Source of the DNA: Artocarpus heterophyllus
Lineage: Eukaryota > Streptophyta > Magnoliopsida > Rosales > Moraceae
Direction: 5' to 3'
DNA: 64,000 nt
NCBI GenBank assembly: GCA_025403435.1
Contig: CM046342.1
Location: 19,078,631 to 19,142,630 of the forward strand
The first letter of the stretch is position 1. The number at the start of each line of letters is the position of its first letter. The translations under genes and the position numbers were made by a program. The notes beneath the pieces were generated by a model. It was given only the letters and a program-made list of their open reading frames with translations. It did not search any database and had not been told where the DNA came from. Positions 47,714 through 60,611 of this stretch are shown one piece after another.

Positions 47714-48001
47714 GAATATTATTAAAATTTCATAATTATTTATATGACCTTAAATATTATATATAAGTATTATATGCAAGAGGATTATATTTAAAGATAA
47801 TAACTAAAAGGGTTAATAAATAATTATACTTCTAGCTATGATTATTTCTCAATTTATGAATATTATTAAAATTTCTTAATTATTTGTTTGACTAAATATT
47901 GTATATAAGTATTATATACAAGAGATAATATTTAAGGATGATAGTTAAAAGGGTTAATTATATAATTATACCTTTTAGTTTTAATTATTTCTTAATTTAT
48001 C
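47714..48001. repeat. 144-bp tandem duplication overlapping the MITE end
   Basis: Unit 1 (47714-47857) and unit 2 (47858-48001) both start gaatattattaaaattt and end with a version of the M1 terminal repeat (gggttaat...aattatac...atttat). The duplication therefore copied the left end of the MITE together with its flank. Confidence 0.7.
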
Positions 48002-48421
48002 CATTTATTTTTAGAAACTACAAAAATATCCTTTGAATTTAAAGTTTGTTTCAATTTTACGTCTTGCAAACTTTTTGCATAGAAAAACATGGAGATAAGA
48101 TAAAAATACCCTTAATTAGGCTGAATTTGTTTCCGAAATATATTATTCAGTATGAAATTTTTTAAAAATATATTTTAAAGTTGAAAAAGCCATAAAACTT
48201 AAGATCTTGTTTTTTATAAAAAATTTAATGTTTTGCTTTAGGATTTTTTATGTTTTTAAATCTACAATATATTTTTCACAACTGTTTAAAGGTAATTATG
48301 TTGTTTCATATAAATGAAATTGAAATAAGTTTTTAAACTCGAAGGATACCTTTGTAGTTTCTAAAAATAAAGGAACAAATTGAAAAATAGTTAAAACTAG
48401 AAGGTATAATTATGTAATTAA
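47954..48421. mobile_element. foldback MITE-like element, family M1 copy 2
   Basis: 468 bp. Terminal repeats TTAATTATATAATTATACC and TTAATTACATAATTATACC (reverse complement of the right end) differ at one base. The homology between arms extends about 100 bp (tttagaaactacaaa on both). Non-coding, same family as 4394-4863. Confidence 0.7.
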
Positions 48422-48978
48422 TTTATAATTAAAATAGCCAGTAATATATAATTAATTATTCAATCATAGTATATGATATTTATTTGAGTGTTATTCGCAC
48501 ATGTCATATCCACCAAGAATGGAACGGTCTTGTCTAGGCTGTTAATGTAGTGATTCATTAAATGGGTACTTTATGCATAATATGTTTATGTAAGATTAAG
48601 ATATGATATGATATGAACGACTAAATAATTTTCATCAAAATATAGCAAAATCTTATCACACCGACTGAGGATCATATATGATATGATCTTAATCTTGGGT
48701 AATTGATAGACTTCTATTTATGAAATTATGCCTTTTAATTTACTCAGTATGGATTCAAAAATCTAATCCTAATCTTTTTATTTTATAGGTCTAGTGAAGC
48801 AAGTAGTCGGGAGTATTATGAGATGGAACCAATTCTTTCTTTAACGAGAGGCAGATAAAGAATTTTTTTGAGTATTGATTAGGGCCTTGAATAATATGAC
48901 TATTCAAATTTGTAATCAAGTTTATGAATTTATTATTCTTTAAACAATCAATGACACTCAAGGATAAAGATGTAACAA
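48422..48978. other. intergenic, no gene seen
   Basis: AT-rich. A short direct repeat, atatgatatgatatga, lies near 48602. No exon of the FCA-like gene could be recognised here. Confidence 0.4.
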
Positions 48979-49009
48979 GCACTATAAGAAATTATTGATT
49001 ACACGACTT

Positions 49010-49215
49010 TTATTTCACGACCGTTTCCTAAAAACCATCGTGGTAAGGTGAAAAAAGTGCGGCAAGTTACGCCGTGAAAATGAAGACCATCGTGGGATGG
49101 GGCCCTAGATACTGAAAAACCGTTGTGGAAAAAGTAAGCTACCATGACGGTTTTTCAAAAAACAGTCATGGTAGCTCATATATTCCATGATTTTTTAATA
49201 AAACCATCGTCGTAG
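49010..49215 (+). repeat. CACTA subterminal repeats, left
   Basis: Repeated short units in both orientations, such as cacgaccgtttcc, aaaaaccatcgtggtaa, aaaaaccgttgtggaaa and catgacggtttttc. These are typical TNPA-type binding arrays of CACTA elements and can fold into hairpins. Confidence 0.75.
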
Positions 49216-49354
49216 CATACTTAAAACCCCTTTTTCCCACCTCGACATTCAAACACAATTTAGAAACACACTTCATAAATACAAACATAGACCTGTCTGA
49301 ATCAGCTGTCGTCGTCTCTCTCCGCCTCCACACTCCTTAATCTCAGCCCAAATT

Positions 49355-49631
49355 GTAAGTTTTTGTTAGAAATTGATAAATTATTGTTTATTGTGTTGTA
49401 TAATTAATCCGAAATTGAAAAATAGTTGTTGATTTTGTTGTTTATTCCGTGAAATTTGTATTGTGGATCACGAGTATGATTTCTTCGTTTTATAATGATT
49501 ATGTGTAACTTGTTTTATGATGGGTGATGTTTTTGTTTTAATTATGATATATTAATATATACAGGTGGGTATATATATAAATTATGAAATTAATTTTAAT
49601 TGAATATTTGTTATTTATTATTTCGATTTAG
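49355..49631 (+). other. predicted intron in the CACTA leader
   Basis: Donor aattGTAAGT at 49355 and acceptor tttcgatttAG at 49630-49631, eleven bases before the transposase ATG. Predicted by eye from splice consensus. Confidence 0.5.
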
Positions 49632-49641
49632 GAATTGCAAA

Positions 49642-50992
49642 ATGGATAAGAATTGGATGTGGGATTTTTGATTGTCTAGAGAGTATGTGAATGTTGTGGA
49701 AGAGTTCTTGGATTTTGCCAAAAGTCATGCCAATGATGATAAAATTCGGTGTCCTTGTGTTCAATGTGGAAACCATAGATTGCATCCAATTCCAATTGTT
49801 AGAGGACATTTATTTTGAAATGGAATTATAAGTAGTTATTAAACGTGGCATTTTATGGCGAGTCTAATTTTAATCCAACTTTACTAAGTAAAGAAAAGCA
49901 AGCTATTGTGGAGGATAATATGGATGATCAAGACAATATAGTTGACATGGTCAATGATTTAGAAGAAAACTTTGTGCACCGTCTGGATTTATTTGAGACA
50001 ATGATGAATGATGCAAAGACACCCGTGTATGAGGGGTGTGCCAATTTCACTAAATTGTTTGCTTTGGTTAGATTATGGAATTTGAAAGCGTCGGGTGGGT
50101 AGTCAAATTCTAGTTTCACAAAGCTATTGGAATTTTTAGGAAGGCTTTTACGAGAGGGTAATAAATTACCAACTAATATGTATGAGGCTAAGAAGACTTT
50201 GAGCATTTTGGGAATGGATTATGAGAAAATTCTTGCTTATGAAAATGATTGTGTTCTCTATAGGAATGAGTATTAGGACCAGAATTATTGTCCAGTTTCT
50301 CAACAAGCAAGGTGAAAGAAAGGAAAGGAGCCAAAAGACGGCAAGAATGGAGTGCCAAAAAAAGTGTTATAGTACATTCCACTGGTACCATGTTTGAGGT
50401 GTTTATTCAGAAACCTTGAACATGCCAAGAATTTGACATGGCATCATGACAAACAGGTGGATGATGGTATGCTTAGACATTCAACGGATTCACCACAAGG
50501 GAAAACTTTTGAAGCGGATCATCCCAACTTTAGTGCGGATCGAAGAAACATGCATTTCGCTTTGTCGATGGATAGAATGAACCCACATAGTAACATGAGT
50601 AGTAGGCATAGCACTTGGCCTGTAATACTTGTTAACTATACTTGTTGTCTTTATTGATTTCGGGTCCTCACCAACCAGGCAATGACATTGATGTATACCT
50701 GACACCATTAATCGATGACCTAAAAAAGTTATGGAAAAATGGAGTTGAAGTTAGAGATGCTTACCGAAAAGAAACGTTCACACTCTGTGCAATGTTGATA
50801 TGGACAATTAATGACTTCTCCGCATATGGCAATTTATCTGGTTATTTGGTGAAGAGTTCTATTGATTGTCCTATTTGCATGACAGAAACGTCTCATAAAC
50901 GTTTGAAGAATGGTAAGAAAACCGTTTTTCTTGGTCATAGAAGATGGTTGCCAAGAGATCATCGCTACTGCGAACAAAAAAAAGGCCTTTGA
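49642..50992 (+). pseudogene. CACTA transposase, N-terminal half
   Basis: ATG at 49642 opens MDKNWMWDF, a stop, LSREYVNVVEEFLDFAKSHA, IRCPCVQCGNHR: the transposase-associated domain with its CPCxxC zinc-type motif. After a frameshift come VRLWNLKASGG and LLREGNKLPTNMYEAKKTLS. The transposase core follows as YIPLVPCLRCLFRN, TWHHDKQVDDGMLRHSTDSP, NFSADRRNMHFALSMDRMNP, a stop, ISGPHQPGNDIDVYLTPLID, DLKKLWKNGVEVRDAYRKE and DCPICMTETSHKRLKNGKKT, VFLGHRRWLP (Transposase_21 family). Copia-A4 interrupts it at 51022. At least seven stops or shifts occur. Confidence 0.85.
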
Positions 50993-51022
50993 TGGCAACG
51001 GCGAAGAAAGAGACCTTCCTCG

Positions 51023-53032
51023 TGTTGAAAAATAGTACACAGCTGAATTTTAAAAATTTTTACATCAGAGTATTTTCCAAAACACAAGTTTGACATACTA
51101 TATGCATAAATTAACCAGATCTTACTAACCTTTGTGTGCTGAAGAACCCTCACAAAACGTGAAGAGAAGTAACATTTCAGAAGAGCCTCAACCAACTGGT
51201 CTTCTTTGCTATTCTCTATCCACGACCGGAGTGAGTATGGGCTCACACGTACAGCTCTTCCACTAGGTGACTCTCTTTCTAAACAATTGAGAGAACCCAA
51301 AGCAAGTGTTCGTGATTTGTGAACAAAAGCTCTCAAGGAGTTTTTAGATTCTCACTAGTAGAGTATCACTCATAATCTCTCAATTGATCTGAGTAACTCT
51401 TAAGACTTACTCCCTTTATATAGAGATTGGTCTTGGGGTCAGTCCTTATCAGATTAAGTCTTAAAAACTCGAAACAGAAACAAGTTTGGATCAATATTTG
51501 ATAAGATCTATGTGGAAATGCGTGATCTTATCCTTTGTTGATCGGCAGGCCGAACCACCTGATCGGCAGGCCAAACAGGCCCCATTGGCAGACAGAACTG
51601 TCGAATAAAAATCTCGTGAATCTTTTATTTTTCACCCGAGATTCTATAAGATAAAGTCTCAGTTTTAATTCAAATAACCCAATAGAGAAGTTATCTAATC
51701 AAAACAACTCTATCTAGATAATCTCTAATGAAAATAAATCAATTCCTAAAAATTCTACAAGCTTATCTTGATCTAATTTATCTAAAATTAAATCAACCGA
51801 TAAACAAACAAGAATTATCCGATCCTTATAACTCAACAAGTTTATCTTGAATTAATTTTTATAACAAAATTAATTCAACTGATAAACATACATGAATTAT
51901 TTGATTCTTTCAAATTTCAACCAATCTAATAAATCTGACATAAGTTACCAATAATTGAAAAAGCACGCCATGTCGTTACAGGATATTGTGAGCTAGCAAA
52001 GGGGACCAAATGGACCTATATAGTTCAAGCTCCTGATAATTACGAAACCCAATATCTCATATATACATTTCATAATTATCAACTCCAACGCTACTCCACT
52101 AAAAGCTTGGAGCTGCACTCTCGAACTACATAAAATTATGAAACTCATATAGCTAACTCTCCATGACATATCATTGTGTATCGTATCCCCATATGGTAAT
52201 CCATAATCAGCTTAAGGATAAGTTCTGTCTTACCTTCTCGATTTTTTTTATCTTACATTCCATTATCTCACCATCAGAAAACTTACTATCTAATAATAGT
52301 ATACCATTCGGTTATACCTATGTATCCAAATGGTTGAGCGCTCTAGTTTTTCAATTACAGGATAACGTATATAAGAGGATATCATTACTCCTAAGGAGGA
52401 GCTATGGATTCTATATCTATGAATAACAGGTCTACGCTATCAAGAGTCATACCTCCAACGTACCAGTATGCATCCACTATTAAGATGTGGGTGTCACCCT
52501 TTGGTACATCAAAAGACACAAACTAAGAAAACAGGCCCACTATTAATCTCAGGATTAAGATACAACATAAATGATTGTCTAAAGTAAATCAATTTACCGA
52601 GACAAAATTATTAATCCAAATTAATTCACTTATGTCCCAATCCAACACATCGTCACCTATGACAATGTGCCAATGTTTCTATTCACGGAGTCCACCTCTG
52701 ATTGGCAAGACAAACCATCTCCCAAAAGGGATATAGACAACATAACAATCTTTACATGAATAAAGCGCCCAAATTTATTCCCTCGATTGTGGATCTTATG
52801 ATTTAGACCATCACTTAAGAATCGTGTCTTCCGTATAATCGGTCCATCATATGCCCAATTCTTAAGGTTTAGACCGACAATCTTAGACTTTTGTTTGCTT
52901 AACATACATTCAACAAATATGAACGTAAAGAGGACAAGATTTGGTATATTAATAATGAATAAATTCTTTATTGATAAAAATGTCTCCAAAAACTTATTAC
53001 ATTTTTCCTCCTTAGCGCATACATGTCTAACA
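51023..53032 (-). repeat. copia-A4 3' LTR
   Basis: 2010 bp. It has one extra 21-nt motif unit (51542-51562, tcggcaggccgaaccacc) compared with the 5' LTR. On its right, within the element, the polypurine tract reads gtgagagat on the minus strand (about 53033-53042). Confidence 0.92.
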
Positions 53033-53046
53033 ATCTCTCACTTATA

Positions 53047-56000
53047 CTAAGTGAGTAAATACGACAAATCTCGCATCCCCATAGCTTCCACATGCCTCTC
53101 AAAGACTCTCTCAGTAAGTGTCTTCGTAAATGGATCAGCTAAATTGTCTGTTGACGCAATCTTGTACACCGTGACTGCCCGCCCTCAATGAAGTCCTTTA
53201 TCACATGATACGTCTGATCAATATGCTTACTCTTTTTGTGAAATCTTGGTTCCTTAGCATTGGCTACCACCGCACTATTATCACAATATAATGATACCAC
53301 CATATCCATACCAGGAACTACCTCAAGATCACCAAGGAACTTACGGAGCCACACTGCTTCTTTCGAAGCATCACTAGCTGCCACAAACTCGGCCTCCATC
53401 ATTGAATCTGAAGTGCAATCTTGCTTAGCACTTCTCCAACTGATGGCACTGCCGCCCAGAGTAAACACAAAACCTGAAGTTGATTTCCTAGAATCCAGAC
53501 AGGATTGAAAACCTGAGTCAGTATATCCAAGAGGAGTCAGGTCCTCACCCGAATATACAAGCATATATCGTCGAGTCCTTCTCAGGTACTAGAAAATATG
53601 CTTTACTGCAACCCAATGGTTCGGTCTTGGATCCGCCTAAAATCGACTTACAATCCTGACCGCATAACTAATATCTAGTCGTGTGTAAAGCATGGCATAC
53701 GTGAGACTACCCACTGCCAAAGTATAAGGCACCTTCTTCATGTAGTCTCTTTCTTCATAAGACTTTGGAGAGTCTTTCTTAGAAAGAGTAATTCCAGAGC
53801 TAGATGGTTTCCCACCTTTCTTGGAATCCTGTATTGCAAACCTCTTGAGAATTTTATCTATGTAGCCTGCTTGGGACAAAGCTATCATTTTGTTCTTCCT
53901 ATCCCTAAAGATCTGGATACCGAGAACAAAATTAGCCTCACCCAAATCCTTCATGTCAAACTGCTTGGTCAACCATAATTTGACCGATGACAACGCCCCA
54001 ATGTCATTGCCAATTAGCAGAATGTCATCTATATAGAGCAGTAGAAAAACCACCTTCCCATCCTTAATGTGTTTGTAAACATATGGCTCATCTATATTTT
54101 GTGAGAACCCATAAGTCTTGATCACATGATCAAATCTTATGTTCCAAGAACAAGAAGCCTGCTTAAGTCCATAAATTGACTTCAGCAGCTTACAAACCTT
54201 ACCCTCTTGGTCCGTGACCTTGAACTCGTCTGGTTGTTCCATATAAATAGACTCATCAAGATAACCATTTAGAAAAGTCATCTTCACATCCATCTGTCAA
54301 ATCTCGTAGTCGAGAGCGGCAGCTATGGACAAGAGAATTCGGATGGACTTAAGCATGGCTACAGGCGAAAAGGTTTCCTCATAATCGATTCCTTCCTTTT
54401 GTGTATAACCTTTAGCTACCAATCTAGCCTTAAAGGTTTTGACCTATTCACCACTCCTCTTTTTCTCTTGTAGATCCACTTACATCCTATGGGTTTTACC
54501 CCTTCGGGAAGATCCACAAGCTCCCAAACCTGATTAGTCTCCATAGACTTCATCTCTATGTTCATGGCCTCTGTCCCGAGTTTTGAATCAACATCCTCCA
54601 TAGCTTCTGCGTAAGTAAAAGGATCCCTGTCATGTTCATTCGGTTTAGCCATAAAGACCTCCCCATTGAACATATACCTCTCAAGTTGACGTCTGATCCT
54701 CCCACTACACCGAAGCCCCTGAGGTTGTTGTTCAGGTTTGTTTGGTTTTTCCACACTGATTGGAACGGTTTCATTCAGAACCTCCAGAGTGATTGGATTA
54801 CTCATTAACTCCTCAAGCACCACTTTGCTTTGAGGTTTAAAGTCGTCTATGTAACTCTCCTCAAGGAAAGTTGCATTAGTTGAAACCACGACTTTATTTT
54901 CCTTTGGGTTATAAAAATAACCCCCTTTAGTCCCTTTTGGATATCCTACAATCACGCAAACTTTCGAACGCGCTTCCAACTTATTCAGATCCTTAAACAG
55001 GACATGAGCCGGACATCCCTATATGCGAATATGGTTTAAGGATGTCTTCCTACCCATCCACAACTTGTGAGGAGTTTAGGGACCAATTTTGAAGGCACAT
55101 TGTTCAAAAGATAACATGCGGTTTGTAGTGCATATCTTCAAAAGGATAAAGGCAATGATGAATAACTCATCATGGACCTAATTACGTCCAACAAAGTCTT
55201 ATTTCTTCTCTCCGCTATGTCGTTCTGCTACCAAATGCCCGGCACAGTCAAATGGGATAAAATCCCATTCTCTAATAAGTGTTTCAAGAACTCATCAGAA
55301 AGGTATTCCCCACCTCGATCCGATCAAAGTGTCTTTATGGGTCTATCCAATTGCTTTTCCACTTCAGCTCGAAACTCCCTAAACTTGTCAAAAGTTTTAC
55401 TTTTGTGGTGCATCAAGCACACATACCCATATCTTGAGTAATCATCAATAAAAGTGACGAAGTACTCATTCCCTCCTTGTGCCCGGATGTTCATCGGTCC
55501 ACAAACATCACTATGCATAAGTTCTAGAACCCCTTCGGCCCTATTGCCCTTAGACTCGAATGGTCTTTTGGTCATTTGACCCTCCAAACAAGATTCATAT
55601 TGAGGTATATATTCCACCTTTAAGTGACTTAAAGGTCCATCTCTTACCAACCTTTGAATCCTATTCAGGTTAATATGACTAAGGCGCAAATGCCAAAGAT
55701 AAGTCTTATTAGAGTGAGAAATTTTAAGTCTTTTAGAGTCGTTATCATTTATCTCAACATTAAGCAATAAGTCCATCTTAGGTTTGATAAAATATAGATT
55801 ATTTTGCATCCATCTATAATAGATAAAAGATTTGTTTTTATGAATCACCACTTTATCATTAAAAGAAACCAAGTAGGAGCTTTAAATAAACAAACTACAG
55901 AAATTAAATTCTTTTTAAATTTAGGAACATAAAAATAATCTTGCAAAAATAAATTCCTATAATTATCAAAATAAAGATGGACGTCTCCCACTGATTCTGC

Positions 56001-56996
56001 TGAGACCAAGGATCCATCGCCCATCCGAAGCGTGAAGTCCTCATGCAGTAGACTTTTCGTTTCATTGAACCCCTGCAGAGAAACACAAACATGATTAGTT
56101 GCACCAGAATCTATGACCCAAATGTCACTTGATTCCTCAACCAAACAAGTTTCTAAATATAGAAGATCACACCTACCTCCTTTGGGAAGGAAGTCCTTGC
56201 AATGTTTCTTGATATGCCCGACCTTCCCACAGAAGAAGCACTTAAGCTTCTTTGGGTTCTTCTTCTTCTTCTTCTTGCACTTGGTGGTAGCAGGAATAGA
56301 AGACTTCCCATTCTTGGCCTGTTGCTTCTTTCCATTCCCAGAGTTAGGATTGGAACCAGAAGCAGCTACCATGTTGGCCTCACCACCCGTAGGAGACTCC
56401 CTGATTAGCAGTTCAAACTCTTGTAGCTGTTTCATCAGTTCTGTTAAGGTCATATCCCGTCTTTTGCTTAAATTAAATGTAGCTCTAAATGGAATAAATT
56501 CCTTAGACAGAGTCTCAAAGACTATAGTCATATGAGTTTTAGCATCGATGTCGGCTCCATTGGTTTGAGCCTCAGTGAGGAAACCCATGACTAACATCAT
56601 ATGCTCCTTTACAGATGTCCCTGGCCTCTGTCTACAGTTTAGAAGTTTTCGAAGAGCCCCTTGCCGCTTTGTTATGGCTTGGCCTCCAAACATATCTTCA
56701 AGATTATCCAAGATCTGCTTTACAGTCTCATAATCCTGATATTGAGCCTGCATCACGTTATTCATGTAAGCCATAACATAGCAACGGGCCTGATCATTAG
56801 TATCTTTCCAGCGATCATACGTTTGGAATTGCTCATTAGTTGAGTCTCCCGTAGGCTTGGGAGGACAAGGGGTTTTCAGCACATATTTTAGTTTCTCAAA
56901 GGACAGGATGATATCTAGGTTTTGTTTCCAATCATTATAATTCTCACCGGTTAATAGGTTTTTATCAAGTGTCGATGATAAAGCGTTTTTGGACAT
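53047..56996 (-). pseudogene. copia-A4 gag-pol polyprotein, disabled
   Basis: Gag starts MSKNALSSTLDKNLLTGENY at 56996 and runs on through an intact zinc knuckle (CFFCGKVGHIKKHC, about 56250-56210) and protease (WVIDSGATNHVC), to a frame break near 55865. Integrase (55840-54980) keeps YLWHLRLSHINLN (one zinc His context changed, GH to SH), CGPMNIRAQGGNEYFVTFID and DDYSRYGYV. The C-terminal core is broken near 55330 and 55080. RT keeps FLNGYLDESIYMEQPDEF and YIDD in place of YVDD (near 54040), with breaks near 54450 and 54295. RNase H (53564-53139) has YCDNSAVVANAKEPRFHKKS and a frameshift near 53165. It ends at a TAG (53049-53047). Domain order GAG-PR-INT-RT-RH. Confidence 0.9.
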
Positions 56997-57129
56997 TTTT
57001 AATCTATAATAAAGAATCATGTACCAAACATAAGCAAACATATAATAATTTAGTAAGATAACACAATCATGTAAAAAAAATATAAATGTGTTTATGTGTC
57101 AAAACCTTGAAAATATCACAACCTTACAA

Positions 57130-57530
57130 CGATAATTCCCAACTCAGAATTCAACAAGCTCCTAGGGCAGTCATGCCAAATTCAATCAGGAACACGGATC
57201 CCCTCTTGATTAATATATGCTATCCAAGACCCGTATGATCCAGCATATATTAATAATCATTTCTTTGGCCATTAATTTGATTAACAGAGCTCCTAGGGGA
57301 GGTTAATAATAAAATTAACGTGGGTGTATAACCATCGTTTCAATATTTTATCCATGATTTATAATCACCACCTAGGGGTGTGCAACCATAAATCATGCTA
57401 AAATACCTTATCTTCTCAGAGATCCAATCTGGTACATGATAGAAATCCCTTTCTAGGGGTCGGGACCACCATGTTCTGCTTATGGATCAACAATGGAGGT
57501 CTTAGGTTCTCTCTTCGAAAACTTGCTCCC
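57130..57530 (-). promoter_or_regulatory. hairpin series in the copia-A4 leader
   Basis: Reverse-strand equivalents of the A1 hairpins: agctcctagggcag near 57160, agctcctaggggaggtt near 57290, caccacctaggggtgtgc near 57370 and ctaggggtcgggacc near 57455. Arms are largely kept, with some substitutions. Confidence 0.5.
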
Positions 57531-57959
57531 ACTCAATCTTTTAAAATCAGGTCTTATTTTAAGAATATGCATGAACAATTTTAATATGAGCGGCACTCCC
57601 TATTCTATATGACATATTATCAATATACATGGCAAATCATATTATAATGCAGACAAGCAAAGCAATAAAGTAAGGCTACAAACAAAATAATAAATAACAG
57701 TAATATTATGGCACCATCCTAGAGAATAGAAAACTAAGATTACAAGAGAATAATTGAGACATATTATCGATTCTTCATCCTTCAATCCTCAAGCTGTATC
57801 CTTCTTTATGTAATACCCATCTTCAAGTCTTCAATGCCGTATGAATCGAATATTTCATATTTTCGGTCATATCCAAATTTAATGTTTCTCAGAATTGACC
57901 CAAAAATAAAATTAAAACTGCATCGAAAAAACTACACCTTTTCTGAAAACTTTTCAGCT

Positions 57960-58160
57960 CTCAGTCGGTAGGCCGATCTAAGTGATCGGCCTGTCGGTCG
58001 TGCTCCATCGGTCTACCGATCAAGAAGATCGGCCTGCCGACTCATGAAAGTTCAGCCTGCCACCGAGCCACTTGATTTGTGCCCCATTGACGGCCTGCCG
58101 AACCTCATTTCTGGCCTGCCGATCTATGACCATCGGCTTGCCAAACTGTGAGGTTTGGCA
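57960..58160 (-). repeat. palindromic-motif array in the copia-A4 leader
   Basis: Eight or so units, for example gatcggcctgccgactc near 58030 and gacggcctgccgaacc near 58090, lie at the same leader position and in the same element orientation as in A1. Confidence 0.85.
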
Positions 58161-58668
58161 TGTCGATTAAGAAGAAATCTACATTCCAGAAAATACAATT
58201 TTTAATGCAATTCATTAATTTTATTTTCAACAATTCAAAAACAAAAATTAGAGACTCAGAAAATACCTGGGTGCGCCATCATCATTCTTTTAGATCCATC
58301 TTCTAGATTCATCTTCTCCAAATAATTATTTAATTACAAAAATCTTACAAATTTAAAATTAAATAACAATTTCTAGATGGAGATGATAGTCCGCCATCTA
58401 ATTACATAAAAAACCTAGATACAAATTTTAACCTCTAAGGACCATAACTGGTATAAATTAATTAATTAATAATTAATTAAATAAGAATTTAATCAACCAT
58501 AATTAATGAATGAACATTCACCACATAATCCATGACAACATATATAATACATAGAAACCTAGAGTGCCAACTCTCTAAAAAATTAAATTCAAGCATAAGA
58601 GAGATTAAGATCACAAAATTTACATATATAACATGATCACAAACTCGTAAATTTATATAAAAAATATG

Positions 58669-58680
58669 GCTCTGATACCA
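58669..58680 (-). other. copia-A4 primer-binding site
   Basis: gctctgatacca is the reverse complement of TGGTATCAGAGC, two bases from the LTR. Confidence 0.92.
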
Positions 58681-58682
58681 AT

Positions 58683-60611
58683 TGTTGGAAAAATAGTACG
58701 CAACAGAATTTTAAAAATTTTTACATCAGAGTATTTTCTAAAATACAAGTTTGACATGCTATATGCATAAATTAACCAGATCTTACTAGCCTTTATGTGC
58801 TGAAGAACCCTCGCAAACACGAAGAGAAGTAGCATTCTAGAAGAGCCTCAACTAACTAGTCTTCTTTGTTATTCTCTATCCACGACCGGAGTGAGTGTAG
58901 GCTCACACGTACAGCTCTTCCACTAGGTGACTCTCCTTCCAACCAATTGAGAGAACCCAAAGCAAGTGTTCGTGATTTGTGAACAAAAGCTCTTAGGGGG
59001 TTTTTAGATTCTCACTAGTAGAGTATCACTCTTAATCTCTCAATTGGTCTAAGTAACTCTGAAGACTCACCCCCTTTATATAGAGATTGGTCATGGGTTC
59101 AGTCCTTATCAGATTAGGTCTCAAAAACTTGAAACAAAATCAAGTTTGGATTAATATATGGTAAGATCCACGTAGAAATACGTGATCTTATCCTTCACTA
59201 ATCGGCAGGCCAAACAGGCCCCATCGATAGACCGAACTGTCGAATAAAAATCTCACAAATCTTTTATTTTTCACTCGAGATTCTATAGGATAAAGTCTCA
59301 GTTTTAATTCAAATAACCCAATAGAGAAGTTATCTGATCAAAACAACTTTATCTAGATAATCTCTAATGAAAATAAATCAATTCCCAATAATTCTACAAG
59401 TTTATATTGATCTACTTTATCTAAAATCAAATCAACCGATAAACAGACAAGAACTATCCTATCCTTATAAGTCAACAAGTTTATCTTGAATTAATTTTTA
59501 TCACAAAATTAATTCAACCGATAAACAAACATGAATTATTTGATTCTTCTAAATTTCAACCAATCTAATAAATCCGATATAAGTTACCAATAATTAGAAA
59601 AGCACGTCGTGTTGTTACAAGATGTTGTAAGCTAGCAAAGGAGACCAAATGGACCTATATAGTTCAAACTCCCGATGATTACGAAACCTAATATCCCATA
59701 TATACACTTTATAATTATCAACTCTAATGCTACTCCACTAAAAGTTTGAAGCGACACTCTCGAACTACATAAAATTACGAAGCTCATATAGCTAAGTCTC
59801 CATGACATATCATAGTGTATCGTATCCCCATATGGTAATCCATAATCGGCTTAAGGATAAGTTCTGTCTTACCTTCCCGATTTTTTTATCTTACATTCCA
59901 TTATCTCACCATCAGAAAACTTACTATCTAATAACATTATACCATTCGGTTACACCTATGTATCCAAATGGTTGAGCGCTCTAGTTTTTCAATTACAGGA
60001 TAACGCATGTAAGAGGATATCATTACTCCTAAGGAGGAGCTATGGATTCCATATCTATGAATAGCAGGTCTACGCTATCAAGAGTGATGCCTCCAACGTA
60101 CCAGCATACATACCACTATTAAGATGTGGGTGTCACCCTTTGGTACATCAAAAGACACAAACTAAGAAAATGAGCCCACTATTAATCTCAGGATTAAGAT
60201 ACAACACAGATGATTGTCTAAAGTAAATCAATTTATCGAGACAAATTATTAATCCAAATTAATTCACTTATGTCCCGATCCAACACATCGTCACCTATGA
60301 CAATGTGCCAATGTTTCTATTCACGGAGTCCACCTCTGATGGTCAAGACAAACCATCTCCTAAAAGGGATATAGACAACATAACAATCATTGCATGAATA
60401 AAGCACCCAACTTTATTACCTCGATTGTGGATCTTATGATTTAGACCATCACCTTAAGAATCATGTTTTCCGTATAATCCGTCCATAATGAATAAATATG
60501 AACATAAAGAGGACAAGATTTGGTGTATTAATAATGAATAAATTCTTTATTGATAAAAATGTCTCCAAAAACTTATTACATTTTTCCTCCTTAGGGCATA
60601 CATGTCTAACA
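58683..60611 (-). repeat. copia-A4 5' LTR
   Basis: 1929 bp. It has one motif unit fewer than the 3' LTR near 59203 and lacks roughly 70-80 bp near 60490. Confidence 0.92.

Larger units (their letters stand above)
51023..60611 (-). mobile_element. copia-A4: complete Ty1/copia retrotransposon, minus strand
   Basis: 9589 bp. LTRs lie at 58683-60611 (5', 1929 bp) and 51023-53032 (3', 2010 bp). Termini read TGTTAGACATG...CAACA on the minus strand. The target duplication is CCTCG (51018-51022) and CCTCA (60612-60616), one change. It splits the CACTA transposase reading frame. It is the same family as A1, with the best-preserved gag of the three, so it is probably young. The 5' LTR lacks roughly 70-80 bp near 60486-60498 that the 3' LTR has (about 52855-52925). 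Confidence 0.93.
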
